DNA of 64,000 bases from Fictibacillus phosphorivorans (GTDB lineage: Bacteria > Bacillota > Bacilli > Bacillales > Fictibacillaceae): NCBI RefSeq assembly GCF_023715845.1, contig NZ_JAMBOR010000004.1, positions 141,430 to 205,429 of the forward strand. The letters are read 5' to 3'. Below are positions 18,676 to 27,929 of this stretch, piece by piece (the first letter of the stretch is position 1; every line of letters starts with the position of its first letter). The notes below the pieces were generated by a model, which was given only the letters and a program-made list of their open reading frames with translations, did no database searches and was not told the origin of the DNA. Both the position numbers and the translations under genes were made by a program.

Positions 18676-18720
18676 TCCTCTTACAAGTGTATCATAAGAC
18701 CTTCATTCCGAATAAAAGAA

Positions 18721-18743
18721 AAACCCGGTGAAATCACCGAGTT
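18721..18743 (-). terminator. Terminator of trmB
   Basis: Stem built from CCGGTGA and TCACCG with AAA loop and flanking A/T runs, immediately after the trmB stop on the minus strand. Confidence 0.65.
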
Positions 18744-19385
18744 TTAAGAACGAAATTGTGCTTCCATTCGATAAATACGAAATCCTTTTTCTGAAAACTT
18801 TTCTTCATATTCAGTCATGATATTATCTTCCATCCCACTGTTATGAAGATCAAGACTAACATCCTGAAAAATCATGCCATATTTAGACATACTATGAAGG
18901 GAATATTCAAATAAACCTTGGTTATCCGTTTTAAAATGAATTTCACCTTGTTTTTTTAGGATGGTTTCGTAACGTTCTAAGAAGCTTTCATGTGTAAGCC
19001 TTCTTTTTGCATGTTTTTTCTTCGGCCATGGATCAGAGAAATTAAGATACACACGATCAATTTCTCCCTCTTCAAAATAATCTAAGAGGTGTGTAGCATC
19101 TGCACGTATTAATTTAACATTGGAGGATCCATCTTCTAAAATTCTGTCCAATGCACTTACGATGATGCTGTCATAAAGCTCCATTCCTAAATAATTGATA
19201 GATGGATTCTGCTTACCCATGCCGTTAATAAACTGACCTTTACCCGTCCCGACTTCAATATGGATCGGGTTGTCATTTCCAAAAAAAGAGCTCCATTTTC
19301 CCTTCATGGACTCAGGATGTAATGAAACGATTTCAGTGTTTTCCATTAACTTCTCTTTAGCCCAAGGCTTAAACCGTTGACGCAT
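18744..19385 (-). CDS. trmB: tRNA (guanine-N7-)-methyltransferase
   Basis: TrmB methylates G46 of tRNAs with S-adenosylmethionine. The 213-residue length is standard. The SAM site [13 protein letters not shown] (about 41-53), the RADATHLL strand and the family signature [20 protein letters not shown] (about 113-132) with its catalytic Asp are all present; the N-terminus [12 protein letters not shown] is typical. It is divergent from ytzH, and the order ytnP-trmB-ytzH-ytmP matches B. subtilis. Confidence 0.96.
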   Translation of the reverse strand: MRQRFKPWAKEKLMENTEIVSLHPESMKGKWSSFFGNDNPIHIEVGTGKGQFINGMGKQNPSINYLGMELYDSIIVSALDRILEDGSSNVKLIRADATHLLDYFEEGEIDRVYLNFSDPWPKKKHAKRRLTHESFLERYETILKKQGEIHFKTDNQGLFEYSLHSMSKYGMIFQDVSLDLHNSGMEDNIMTEYEEKFSEKGFRIYRMEAQFRS

Positions 19386-19505
19386 AACAAATTCTCCCGT
19401 CTTACTTGTGTTTTTATATAAATGATTTTATTCGTACAGATTATTATTTCAAGGATATTTTTTTCTTAACTCCATAACCTATGCAATGAAAGGAAGTGCA
19501 GCAAA

Positions 19506-19790
19506 ATGCCATTAAATCATCATGATCAATTGCATATTATTCGAGATCTACTACAGGACCATTACACGGATTGTACCGGTTCACCTTCAGAATGTGCACA
19601 AATTGAACGCTTGGCTGCACAATTGATTGAAAATGGTGAAATTCATGAAGAAGTAAGGAGTATTTTGGCCAATATTAACGAATATAGCCATACAGGTTCC
19701 TCCCATCAACACTTGGAAGAACATATAACTAATCATCGTCCTCACCTGGAATCTTGGATTAATACAATTCAGACACATCACCCATATTAA
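19506..19790 (+). CDS. ytzH: YtzH-like small protein
   Basis: A 94-residue soluble protein rich in His (13) and acidic residues, mostly helical by eye. It matches the YtzH-like family in length and in location between trmB and ytmP. Function unknown; histidine content hints at metal binding, but this is inference. AAAGGAAGTG lies before the ATG. It is the only plus-strand gene in this block and ends at a terminator shared with the convergent ytmP. Confidence 0.85.
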   Translation: MPLNHHDQLHIIRDLLQDHYTDCTGSPSECAQIERLAAQLIENGEIHEEVRSILANINEYSHTGSSHQHLEEHITNHRPHLESWINTIQTHHPY

Positions 19791-19830
19791 GACACTATTC
19801 CCTAGGAAATAGGAAATAGTGTCAGGTTTA
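19791..19830. terminator. Terminator between convergent ytzH and ytmP
   Basis: GACACTATT with AATAGTGTC, extended inward by CCTA/TAGG; one 9-bp outer stem with an internal bulge. It is followed by GGTTT, a weak T tail. Confidence 0.6.
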
Positions 19831-19841
19831 CATTTAAATTG

Positions 19842-20633
19842 TCAGATCGTTCCCGCAAGTTCCTTAATACTTTCAGCTAACTGGGCAGTTTCTTTTGACT
19901 GCCCTTTTTCTTTATACCAGAAAAACGAACTGATCGTTTGTGCAAGTACATACCAATGCATCCTGCGTTCAAGATCATCATCTAATGTTTGACCATAAAT
20001 GTTAAGCCAGTCATCCCACTCTTCATAAGGAATATAGCTATATAGCAGCATACCCAGATCCAAAGCAGGGTCTGCAATCATCGCACCATCCCAGTCAATT
20101 AAAAATAATTCATTCTTATCACTGAGAAGCCAATTGTTATGGTTCACGTCACAATGACATACCACCAAATTCTCAACTTCGACTTCTGATGCCGTTTCCA
20201 TGAGATAAGCAAATGAATCATTAATAATTTCAAGATAATCTTTTTCTTTTCGCATCTGTTTTTGGATATCATTGAGCATTTCAACAGGTGTCAGACGCTT
20301 TTTCTCTAGACGGTTCATCATACCCAATAGCTCCTGAGACTGATGGATCTTTGCTAATAGTTTAGCAACGTGTTTGCTCTTCATGTCAGCGGCTTTTAAT
20401 TCCCGTCCGTTAAGCCATTGCTGTGCAGTAATAACATCACCGTTGCCAAGCCTTTTGGTCCATAATAATTTGGGTACTATGCCTTCAGCTGAAAGAACAG
20501 CTAAAAACGGAGAGGAATTACGCTTTAAGAACAGTTTTTGGTTCCCGTATTCAGCTATATATGCTTCACCTGTTGCTCCACCAGCAGGGGAAACCTGCCA
20601 GTCTTCTCCCAAAATCTGTTCCAAAATGTTCAC
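19842..20633 (-). CDS. ytmP: Aminoglycoside phosphotransferase/choline kinase-like protein (YtmP)
   Basis: A 263-residue protein-kinase-like phosphotransferase. The Brenner motif VVCHCDVNHNNWLL (HxDxxxxN, about 155-168) supplies the catalytic Asp and Asn, and LIDWDGAMIADPALDLG (about 177-193) corresponds to the metal-binding DFG-like segment. The N-terminus GGATGEAYIAEYGNQKLFLKRN carries the glycine-rich loop and the nucleotide lysine. Family members phosphorylate small molecules; the substrate of YtmP is unknown. It lies between trmB-ytzH and amyX as in B. subtilis. Confidence 0.85.
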   Translation of the reverse strand: MNILEQILGEDWQVSPAGGATGEAYIAEYGNQKLFLKRNSSPFLAVLSAEGIVPKLLWTKRLGNGDVITAQQWLNGRELKAADMKSKHVAKLLAKIHQSQELLGMMNRLEKKRLTPVEMLNDIQKQMRKEKDYLEIINDSFAYLMETASEVEVENLVVCHCDVNHNNWLLSDKNELFLIDWDGAMIADPALDLGMLLYSYIPYEEWDDWLNIYGQTLDDDLERRMHWYVLAQTISSFFWYKEKGQSKETAQLAESIKELAGTI

Positions 20634-20765
20634 CTTCTTGTCTAGTTAAATCCGTATTTTATTTATGTTCTTTCAGCAAAAGAATAGGATTCCGTATCAA
20701 ATAAAATACTGCGAAGACATTATTTTAACACAAAAAGTCAATAAAAGCACTTGAATATTAAGACA

Positions 20766-22907
20766 TCAAATCTCATCGTGTACGATTAAAGAAAATGATA
20801 AGGGATGAATTACATACGTACTTGAATCCAATTTTTTTATCGTACGTTCTCCGTCTTCAATCGCGATTCTCCAAGATCCGGAAATGATCGGAATCTCAAC
20901 CGCATTTACAGTTTGATTGAAGATAAGCAATACTTTTGCCCAATGAAAATCCCTAACCTTTTTATCGGTTAAAGAATGATTGATTTCCACACCAAAGACA
21001 CCTTCGGGCAGTCCATGTAACTGCTTAATCCTGCTTTCCTCTTCACGAAAGATAGGCTGTTCATTTCGAATCTTAATCAACTCTTGAAAGTATTTAACAT
21101 CCTTTTTGTTTTTTTCACAATCATGCCAATTCAGTGCATTAATTCGGTCTGGCATATTATAGCTGTTCTCAGCCCCATGTTTTGTACGATAAAACTCCTG
21201 CCCCGAATGAATAAATGGAACTCCTCGTGAAAATAAGGTAAATGCAAGTGCAAGCTGCTGACGCCTTTTTCGTTGCCATTCATTTTCATCTGGATGACGG
21301 ATCTTTAACAGATCATATAACGTATGGTTATCATGGCATTCTGTATAATTAATGCTTTGTTTTGGAGATGAAAACTTGTCATCTGTTCCGGAGTACCCTT
21401 TTACGGATTTCAGTATTTTATCTTTCATGGAATCATCCTGATTGCCATTTATAAATCCTGCAGAACCATCAGTAAATATACTTCCTTTTACACTATCGCG
21501 AAAGGAATCGTTAAAAAACGAATAATCAGGAAGGGCTTTTGCTGAGGCTAAGGTAGCTCTTTTATCTGGTTCGAGATTCGTATTCAAGTCCCAGCCTTCT
21601 CCAAGCAAAAAGATTCCAGGATTTAAAGATTTTAGTTTTTGAGCCGCCATATTCATTGTTTCTACATCATGTATTCCCATTAAGTCAAAGCGAAAACCGT
21701 CGACTTTATACTCATTTAACCAATATAAAAGCGCATCTATAATGAACTTTCGAACCATTTTACGCTCTGAGGCTGTATCATTTCCAACCCCTGTACCGTT
21801 CACAGGATTTCCGCCTGCATCATATCGAAAATAGTAGCCGGGCACCAGCTTTTCAAAAGAGGATTCTTCTAAAATATAGACATGATTAAATACGACATCT
21901 AAGATAACCGAGAGTCCATTGTCTTGCAGCGTTCGAATTAATGTTTTCAATTCTTGAATCCGCGAGATTGGATGGCTGGGGTCGGTTGCATATGACCCCT
22001 CCGGTGCAAAGAAATGAACAGGATCATATCCCCAGTTATATTGGGAATCTGGTTTTGTTTCATCTACACTTCCGAAGTCTGCGACTGGCATTAACTGAAC
22101 ATGCGTAATCCCCAAACTTGTTAGATAATCTAGCCCCGTCATCATTCCAGTAGATGTTTTTGTATTTCTTTCGGTTATACCGAGATATTTACCTTTATGT
22201 CTCACACCACTGTCGGGGTGTATCGTGAAATCTCTAACGTGTAGTTCATAGATGATACTGTCGGTTTTCGAACGAAGATTCATCCTTTTTTCGGAACGGT
22301 GCCACTGGTCAGGATCCGTTTTCTGCAGATCGATGACGACGGACCTCTCACCATTAATGGTTACGGAACGTGCATAGGGATCTGTTGTTTCTACCCACTC
22401 ATGATTAACGTTAGCTTTGTACATGTACTCTGTTAAATGATGGTCACCTTTTAATGTGAATTGCCATACTCCTTTTTCTGTTCGTTCCATGCTTGCTTCT
22501 GAAAAACCGATTTCCCCTACACGTTTATATTTTAGCCGCATTTCAACAGCAACAGGAGACCATACTCTGAAGACTGTAGAACCAGGTGAATAAAGAGCGC
22601 CAAGAGGACCATCTTCAAAAAAGAGCGCATCAAATTGCTCTGTTCGAACTATACTGCCTATTTTAAGAGGGATTTGATCTTCGTTTATCTTTATCCAATA
22701 ACCTTTGCCCATAACGATTTGAATTGGAGATTTACATTTGTAAATATATTTATTATGATAATTTTCTTGTTTCAGTAATATTAAGGAATGTATAATCCCA
22801 TCCGCTTGTAATAATCCAAACGATGGTATGATTGAAAAAGGCTTTTTAGCTACTATCGTTATTAGTGAAAAGTCATCAATATAAGCTATTGTTTCAACGT
22901 TCTCCAA
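20766..22907 (-). CDS. amyX: Type I pullulanase
   Basis: AmyX cleaves alpha-1,6 branch points in pullulan and related alpha-glucans. The 713-residue protein has an N-terminal accessory region (1-105), a CBM48-like segment (about 106-200) and a GH13 barrel. Signatures are YNWGYDP (about 288-294), the nucleophile strand VDGFRFDLMGIHD (about 402-414), the acid LLGEGWD (about 434-440) and TECHDNHTLYD. There is no signal peptide, so it acts in the cytosol, probably on glycogen or maltodextrin. The start is TTG with AGGGGTG 9 bases upstream; no upstream in-frame start looks better. Confidence 0.93.
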   Translation of the reverse strand: MENVETIAYIDDFSLITIVAKKPFSIIPSFGLLQADGIIHSLILLKQENYHNKYIYKCKSPIQIVMGKGYWIKINEDQIPLKIGSIVRTEQFDALFFEDGPLGALYSPGSTVFRVWSPVAVEMRLKYKRVGEIGFSEASMERTEKGVWQFTLKGDHHLTEYMYKANVNHEWVETTDPYARSVTINGERSVVIDLQKTDPDQWHRSEKRMNLRSKTDSIIYELHVRDFTIHPDSGVRHKGKYLGITERNTKTSTGMMTGLDYLTSLGITHVQLMPVADFGSVDETKPDSQYNWGYDPVHFFAPEGSYATDPSHPISRIQELKTLIRTLQDNGLSVILDVVFNHVYILEESSFEKLVPGYYFRYDAGGNPVNGTGVGNDTASERKMVRKFIIDALLYWLNEYKVDGFRFDLMGIHDVETMNMAAQKLKSLNPGIFLLGEGWDLNTNLEPDKRATLASAKALPDYSFFNDSFRDSVKGSIFTDGSAGFINGNQDDSMKDKILKSVKGYSGTDDKFSSPKQSINYTECHDNHTLYDLLKIRHPDENEWQRKRRQQLALAFTLFSRGVPFIHSGQEFYRTKHGAENSYNMPDRINALNWHDCEKNKKDVKYFQELIKIRNEQPIFREEESRIKQLHGLPEGVFGVEINHSLTDKKVRDFHWAKVLLIFNQTVNAVEIPIISGSWRIAIEDGERTIKKLDSSTYVIHPLSFSLIVHDEI

Positions 22908-22979
22908 CCCTGTTCACACCCCTTTAGTCTGCTATTACATCATATTGAACTTAAATTCAAATGGTTATTCGTTCATATG

Positions 22980-23010
22980 AAAAAGAGAGAGCGATGTCCC
23001 GCTCTCACTA
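22980..23010 (-). terminator. Terminator of the ytlP-ytlQ-ytlR unit
   Basis: Stem GAGAGCG (22987-22993) with CGCTCTC (23000-23006), loop of 6, followed on the minus strand by a T-rich run. Confidence 0.75.
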
Positions 23011-23208
23011 ATCGGTTAAATATTTATTTTTCAGGACTCTTCCTGTAATCACTAAAGCTGCGTACAGGATGATCGGAATAATTATCCCCCATATCAGATT
23101 TCCGCTAGTCAGATCTGACAACCATTCTTTTATACCCGGTTTCTTCTGAATCAACGCAACCCAAAGGATCGAAAACAGTGCAATATTAAAAAAGTCGGTC
23201 CATTTCAT
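23008..23208 (-). CDS. Small two-helix membrane protein
   Basis: A 66-residue protein (from the ATG at 23208, with GGTGA 6 bases upstream; in-frame GTG codons lie up to 12 bases earlier). It has two hydrophobic segments, about FFNIALFSILWVAL and IWGIIIPIILYAALVI, joined by a short charged loop, and a basic end. It follows ytlR by about 29 bases and is probably the last gene of that operon. I do not recognise a family. Confidence 0.65.
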   Translation of the reverse strand: MKWTDFFNIALFSILWVALIQKKPGIKEWLSDLTSGNLIWGIIIPIILYAALVITGRVLKNKYLTD

Positions 23209-23237
23209 TTTCTTCACCACTCAAGTATTAATAGATT

Positions 23238-24161
23238 TTAGACTTTTATCGGCACAGACGAAGGATTAATCTCGATGGAAACAGGTGTTGTTCCTTTATA
23301 TTCACCATCTGCATGAACCGCAACAGGTTGATTTGTACTCACTTTAATCGTACGGCCAATAAACTGTGAAACTCCTTTAAACTTTACGTGTCCGCCCCAA
23401 AAAACAAAAACAAAAAGCATAAGAAGTTTTTGTATTGTGATCGTATGTACAATACAAACATCAAGTTTTCCATCGTTGTAACGAGCTTCTGGACATATTT
23501 TCATACCCCCTCCATAATAGGGCAAGTTTCCAATAGCGACAAGCCAGACCGAGTTAAATGTATGGACCTGCCCATCAATCTCAACTTCTATAGAGACCGG
23601 TTTATACGATTTCAACACTTTAAATAAAGTGATAACGTATGCAAAAGTCCCTAATCTTAACTTGTGAAGTACTTTTTTATAACGAGCTTCATTTGTATAT
23701 TTCGCTACTTCTCCATCGAGGCCGATGCCGATCGCACTTAAAAATACTTGATCTTTCTTACTTCTTCCAATCATTCGAATTACACCGGAATCACTTTTAA
23801 TCAGCCTTGTTCTTTTTATGTAATTAATTTGATTCTTTACACTTTTTACTTTTGGAGCAAATACACGAACGATATCATTTCCTGAACCGCTAGAAATGAA
23901 GCCAAGAGGAATTTCAGGATCATCTTTTATCCCATTGAAAACCTCGTGAATGGTTCCGTCTCCACCTACTGCGATGATGGCTTTAATCGAATCTTTGTTT
24001 ACGTAAATAATTTTCTTAGCGATTTCAACAGCATGCCCTTTATGTTCTGTATAAAAGGTACGATAGGGTGTCTCTTCTTGATCTAATTCTTTTTTTAAGT
24101 GATTGAATACCTTAACTGCTTCTGAGTTATTTGCATTTATTATAAAAAAATATCTTTTCAT
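23238..24161 (-). CDS. ytlR: Diacylglycerol/lipid kinase family protein (YtlR)
   Basis: A 307-residue protein of the DAGK catalytic (LCB5) family, cytosolic enzymes that phosphorylate lipid alcohols with ATP. The nucleotide motif AVGGDGTIHEVFNGI is at about 83-97, preceded by the N-terminal FIINANNSEA strand, and SSGSGNDIVRVF follows (about 111-122). The C-terminal ADGEYKGTTPVSIEI is also typical. The lipid substrate is unknown. It lies in a unit with ytlQ and ytlP. The ribosome-binding site (CGAGGA, about 7 bases away) is moderate. Confidence 0.9.
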   Translation of the reverse strand: MKRYFFIINANNSEAVKVFNHLKKELDQEETPYRTFYTEHKGHAVEIAKKIIYVNKDSIKAIIAVGGDGTIHEVFNGIKDDPEIPLGFISSGSGNDIVRVFAPKVKSVKNQINYIKRTRLIKSDSGVIRMIGRSKKDQVFLSAIGIGLDGEVAKYTNEARYKKVLHKLRLGTFAYVITLFKVLKSYKPVSIEVEIDGQVHTFNSVWLVAIGNLPYYGGGMKICPEARYNDGKLDVCIVHTITIQKLLMLFVFVFWGGHVKFKGVSQFIGRTIKVSTNQPVAVHADGEYKGTTPVSIEINPSSVPIKV

Positions 24162-24211
24162 GAATGAGTCCTCGATTGTTCATTTTACATTAAAAAATTC
24201 GACATTATCTA

Positions 24212-24994
24212 TCAAATTCCTTCAAAGCTTCCCTCAGACTCATCATTCAAAGGATCTTTTCGATATAGCGAATTTGTTACACCCATATTTAAGAGATCTG
24301 CAACAAATTTTAATTGCTGACGCTTAACAGGAGCGGGTTCATTAACCATTCGCCTATACCATTCTTTAAAGTTCCGTTTATCCGCAAATTGAATTTTTCT
24401 CCAGTCGTTTGATAGATCAATATAGGCATCAGGTGCTAGTATGGATTGCTGAATGGAAAGCTGTTCTTTATATGGTTCAGCCCACTCTTTGATAAGTCGG
24501 TTCATTCTTTCCAGCCTGATAAGAGGACTTAATCTTGTTTCCTTTTTTTCAAGACTGGCATTTTTCCAAAACCGGTTATTTTCGTCTTCCTGCCAGATCC
24601 CTTCACCGCTCATCCAGACAATAAGCGATATTGTTGCAGGGCCCACCAATAAGATATCAAGTTCAACAAGTGCATTCTTTATTCGTAATACAGGTTCGTA
24701 GAATAAAAAATAATTATCAGGGATATTCTGTGTTAAAAATTGCAGCCGCTGGTCTTTAAAATATTTCGGCTCAACCGTCGAGATCTCTTTGACAGTTGAT
24801 GTAGCCCAATTCATTTGGTTTTGAAAAAGCCTTTTTCTAAATTCCTTTTGGTGAAGCAAACGGGTCTCTTTTTCATGGTCAGAATAATACTTTTTTCTGC
24901 GATTTTCCTTAATTCGCATAAATAGAGCTTGATAATGATATACGTTCTTTTCATAACGTGAAACATAATCTTGTAGTTTAACAAGCTGTGCCAT
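24212..24994 (-). CDS. ytlQ: Conserved protein (YtlQ-like), NERD-like possible
   Basis: A 260-residue soluble, basic protein identified mainly by its place between ytlP and ytlR. The N-terminal third is a charged helix rich in K/R/E. The middle (about 105-130, EPVLRIKNALVELDILLVGP...ISLIVWMSGEG) resembles the core of NERD/restriction-like nuclease folds, where ELD and a later acidic residue would bind metal; this is tentative. An alternative annotation I have seen for this family is nucleotidyltransferase-like. AAAGGAGGGGG precedes the ATG. Function unknown. Confidence 0.7.
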   Translation of the reverse strand: MAQLVKLQDYVSRYEKNVYHYQALFMRIKENRRKKYYSDHEKETRLLHQKEFRKRLFQNQMNWATSTVKEISTVEPKYFKDQRLQFLTQNIPDNYFLFYEPVLRIKNALVELDILLVGPATISLIVWMSGEGIWQEDENNRFWKNASLEKKETRLSPLIRLERMNRLIKEWAEPYKEQLSIQQSILAPDAYIDLSNDWRKIQFADKRNFKEWYRRMVNEPAPVKRQQLKFVADLLNMGVTNSLYRKDPLNDESEGSFEGI

Positions 24995-25019
24995 TCCGGC
25001 CTCCCCCTCCTTTTACTGT

Positions 25020-25580
25020 TTATCTCTGTAATGAAAAGGATTGTACAATATGATATTTCGGCTGCTTTTCAAAATGAGTTTCATATAGAACCACTTGTTC
25101 AGCTAGAAAATGACTGTCTCTTCCGTAATCGTTCCACCATTTTTCTGAATCCACCGGGTATGTTGAAGAATCCAGTAGTTTTCGTGCAAGCGTAATATGT
25201 GGAGAATATGATCTTTTTTCTAAGCTAAAACCAGCTTTTTCACACGCAAGTGCTATCTGATTTTGCAGATTATACAATTTAACCTGTTCCTCAACCCCTG
25301 CCCAAAAAATTCTTGGTCGCTCTTTGTTTCCAAAGAAACCAAAATGGTTCATGTATAATTCAAAGGTTTTTTCATTTTGAACGACTTCTTCTAGTAAAGA
25401 AGGCAGTTGTTTTAATTGATCTTGTGATGCTTTCCCTAAGAAGGTAAGAGTAATATGATAATCCTCGGGATGAACCCATGTTTTAAAGGAGTTGTCCTCT
25501 TTTATTTCTTGGCACATGTGATGAAGGGCCTTTTTCAGATCAGCCGGAAGCTTAAGAGCAATAAAAAAATGTCTTTCCAT
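25020..25580 (-). CDS. thpR: RNA 2',3'-cyclic phosphodiesterase (2H family)
   Basis: ThpR opens 2',3'-cyclic phosphate ends of RNA; it was formerly named 2'-5' RNA ligase (YtlP in B. subtilis). Both HxTx catalytic motifs are present: YHITLTFLG (about 42-50) and SPHITLAR (about 131-138). The N-terminus HFFIALKLP is typical. I chose the ATG at 25580 (186 residues), with GGTGA 5 bases upstream; an in-frame GTG lies 9 bases earlier. It leads the minus-strand group ytlP-ytlQ-ytlR and is divergent from the cysteine synthase gene. Confidence 0.92.
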   Translation of the reverse strand: MERHFFIALKLPADLKKALHHMCQEIKEDNSFKTWVHPEDYHITLTFLGKASQDQLKQLPSLLEEVVQNEKTFELYMNHFGFFGNKERPRIFWAGVEEQVKLYNLQNQIALACEKAGFSLEKRSYSPHITLARKLLDSSTYPVDSEKWWNDYGRDSHFLAEQVVLYETHFEKQPKYHIVQSFSLQR

Positions 25581-25695
25581 AACTTTCACCGCTTTCCATT
25601 TTTATTCTATCAGATAAACGTTTCCCCCTATCTGCTTTTTTACCGAATGGTTTATTTGTTATACTAATAAAAGCAATAATAAGGGAGTGCAATAA

Positions 25696-26631
25696 ATGAC
25701 AGTCGTAAACAACATAGCGGAATTGATCGGAGATACACCTATTGTTAAATTGAACCGCTTGCCTCATCAAGACGGGGCAGACGTGTATGTTAAACTCGAG
25801 TACTACAATCCGAGCCGAAGTCTAAAAGATCGGGCTGCTTACAATATGATTATTGAAGCTGAGAAAAAAGGCGACCTAAAAGAAGGTGCTACGATCATCG
25901 AACCTACCTCCGGAAATACAGGAATCGGTCTTGCGATGAACGCTGCAGCAAGAGGTTATAAATCGATAATCGTTATGCCAGATACGATGACAGAAGAACG
26001 AATAAATTTGTTAAAAGCTTATGGAGCAGAAGTTGTACTGACTCCCGGAGATGAAAAAATGCCTGGTGCGATAAAAAAGGCAAGGGAACTTGCAGAAAAG
26101 ATTCCAAACAGCTTCATGCCCATGCAATTTGAAAACCCATCGAATCCGGATGCACACCGTCATAGTACAGCGGTTGAAATAAAAGAAGCCATTGAAGAGA
26201 TCGGAAAACCGTTCAGTGCGTTTATCGCCCCAGCTGGAACAGGAGGAACTATAACTGGTACAGGGGAAACGCTCAAATCAATGTTTCCTGAACTTACGGT
26301 TCACGTTGTCGAACCTAAAGGCTCTCCCGTACTTTCAGGGGGAAAACCCGGTAAACACAAACTAGTAGGAACAAGCCCAGGGTTCATACCCACTATCCTA
26401 AACCAAAACGTCTATGATGAAATCATTCAGGTAAATGATGAAGATGCTTATAACATTACAAGACGTCTTGCTTCAGAAGAAGGGATCCTGGTTGGACCGT
26501 CTTCAGGAGCTGCTGTTTTCGCAGCTTTAAAGATTGCCGAAAAACGCAAAAAAGAAGAAGTAGTGATCTGCATGACATGCGACTCAGGCGAACGCTATCT
26601 ATCAAGCGACCTATTTCAATTTGATTCATAA
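25696..26631 (+). CDS. ytkP: Cysteine synthase family protein (YtkP)
   Basis: A PLP enzyme of the O-acetylserine sulfhydrylase family that makes L-cysteine from O-acetylserine and sulfide. The 311-residue length is standard. The PLP lysine is in PSRSLKDRAAYNMI (about 39-52), the substrate loop is EPTSGNTGIGLAM (about 73-85), the phosphate cup GTGGTITGTGE (about 178-188), and GPSSGAA sits near the end. GGGAG precedes the ATG. It corresponds to B. subtilis ytkP, a CysK paralogue next to ytlP; true sulfhydrylase activity is likely, not shown here. Confidence 0.92.
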   Translation: MTVVNNIAELIGDTPIVKLNRLPHQDGADVYVKLEYYNPSRSLKDRAAYNMIIEAEKKGDLKEGATIIEPTSGNTGIGLAMNAAARGYKSIIVMPDTMTEERINLLKAYGAEVVLTPGDEKMPGAIKKARELAEKIPNSFMPMQFENPSNPDAHRHSTAVEIKEAIEEIGKPFSAFIAPAGTGGTITGTGETLKSMFPELTVHVVEPKGSPVLSGGKPGKHKLVGTSPGFIPTILNQNVYDEIIQVNDEDAYNITRRLASEEGILVGPSSGAAVFAALKIAEKRKKEEVVICMTCDSGERYLSSDLFQFDS

Positions 26632-26633
26632 GA

Positions 26634-26674
26634 CAAAAAAAGACATCCCATATTTTTGGGGGATGTCTTTTTCT
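26634..26674 (+). terminator. Intrinsic terminator of ytkP
   Basis: AAAAGACATCCC pairs with GGGATGTCTTTT around a short T/G loop, with a final T run; symmetrical enough to act in both directions. Confidence 0.85.
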
Positions 26675-26725
26675 TCGCTATATTTTAAAAGATCTATTCA
26701 ATAGTAGAGAATACTTCAATGTACT

Positions 26726-27904
26726 TTAAATAGATCTATGAACAAGAGCGGGTTCTTGTTCCATCTTTGAAAGAATAATGACCATCAATAGACCCGCAAA
26801 CGAAAGAACACCAAAGAATAGGTACGTATAAAAGATCGAATATTTATCAAAAATGACTCCTCCAACAAATGTACAAAACCACGAACCTAGTCCATTTCCT
26901 ACAGCTGAATATAAAGAAACCGCAGTTGCCCTTACTTCACTTGGTGTATACATTCGTATATATTCCATAGCTGCTGGGATGAATAGTCCCACTGAAAAAC
27001 CTTGTGCAACAGTCGTGGCCAACACTATTGGAAAAGAGGGTTCGAAAAAATAGAACGTCCAGCGAACAGCAGAAACGGCTGCTGCAAACATCATGATCTG
27101 CATCATACCCCATTTTTTTATCGTTAGTCCTGCAAATTTCATAAATGGTGCTTCACTTCCCGCAGCCAGCAAGAAGGCTAAACCAACACCTGCTAAAGTG
27201 CCTCCCGTTTCTTGAACATAAAAACCAAAATAAAAGTTATTTGCAAAAATCGGCCCAAACACAAGGAATGTAGCAAAAAGAAAAATAATAAAAGATGGCA
27301 TTTTGATGAGCTTATCAATACCCTTTTTCATATTCGTTTTGAGTGACTGATTTTCTTTTGGCATCTTAAATACAAACAAAACACATAGAAAAAGAACAGC
27401 AGTAAACATATAAAAAATCACACTTGTACCAAAAGTTTCAGCAAATCTTCCTGCAATAAATACCGCTATCGCGAACCCAACAGCACCAAATAATCGATAG
27501 TTCCCATACTGCTTGTTCTCTTTTTGAACATAATTAAGCAATATACTATCAGAAACAGGTACAAGAGCACTCTGCATGAAAGAGAATAAGATCAGCAGCA
27601 GCAAAAGCCACAGATACGAATCCAATATTAATATGCTGAATCCCAATCCGCCTGTGAGAATTAAAGTTAAGCCAAGAACTGAACGCGGACGTTGGGTGAA
27701 ATCCGTGATCATTCCCCAGATGGGCTGAGCAAAGATCATGACCACGGGACTGATGGACATTAAGGTCCCAATTTCGGTTCCACTTAGTCCGACTTCTTCT
27801 TTAAAATAAACCCCCAATAAGGGAAATAAGCTTCCAAGACCAAAAAAGAAAAGCAGATAAAAGCCTTTTAAACTAATTGAGGTTTGATCAAACGTTTTGT
27901 TCAT
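26726..27904 (-). CDS. MFS transporter (MFS_1-like / HcaT-LacY type)
   Basis: A 392-residue protein with about 12 membrane spans. The loop 2-3 motif GMITDFTQRPRS (about 61-72) matches the MFS signature, and the opening FFFGLGSLFPLLGVYFKEEVGLSGTEIG with FAQPIWG matches the MFS_1-like branch (sugar, nucleoside or phenylpropionate transporters, YwbF in B. subtilis). The substrate cannot be read from the sequence. It starts 25 bases after pepV and is probably co-transcribed with it, which might link it to peptide or sugar uptake; that link is inference. Confidence 0.85.
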   Translation of the reverse strand: MNKTFDQTSISLKGFYLLFFFGLGSLFPLLGVYFKEEVGLSGTEIGTLMSISPVVMIFAQPIWGMITDFTQRPRSVLGLTLILTGGLGFSILILDSYLWLLLLLILFSFMQSALVPVSDSILLNYVQKENKQYGNYRLFGAVGFAIAVFIAGRFAETFGTSVIFYMFTAVLFLCVLFVFKMPKENQSLKTNMKKGIDKLIKMPSFIIFLFATFLVFGPIFANNFYFGFYVQETGGTLAGVGLAFLLAAGSEAPFMKFAGLTIKKWGMMQIMMFAAAVSAVRWTFYFFEPSFPIVLATTVAQGFSVGLFIPAAMEYIRMYTPSEVRATAVSLYSAVGNGLGSWFCTFVGGVIFDKYSIFYTYLFFGVLSFAGLLMVIILSKMEQEPALVHRSI

Positions 27905-27929
27905 GATGTTTCCCTCTTCTCTTTCTTAC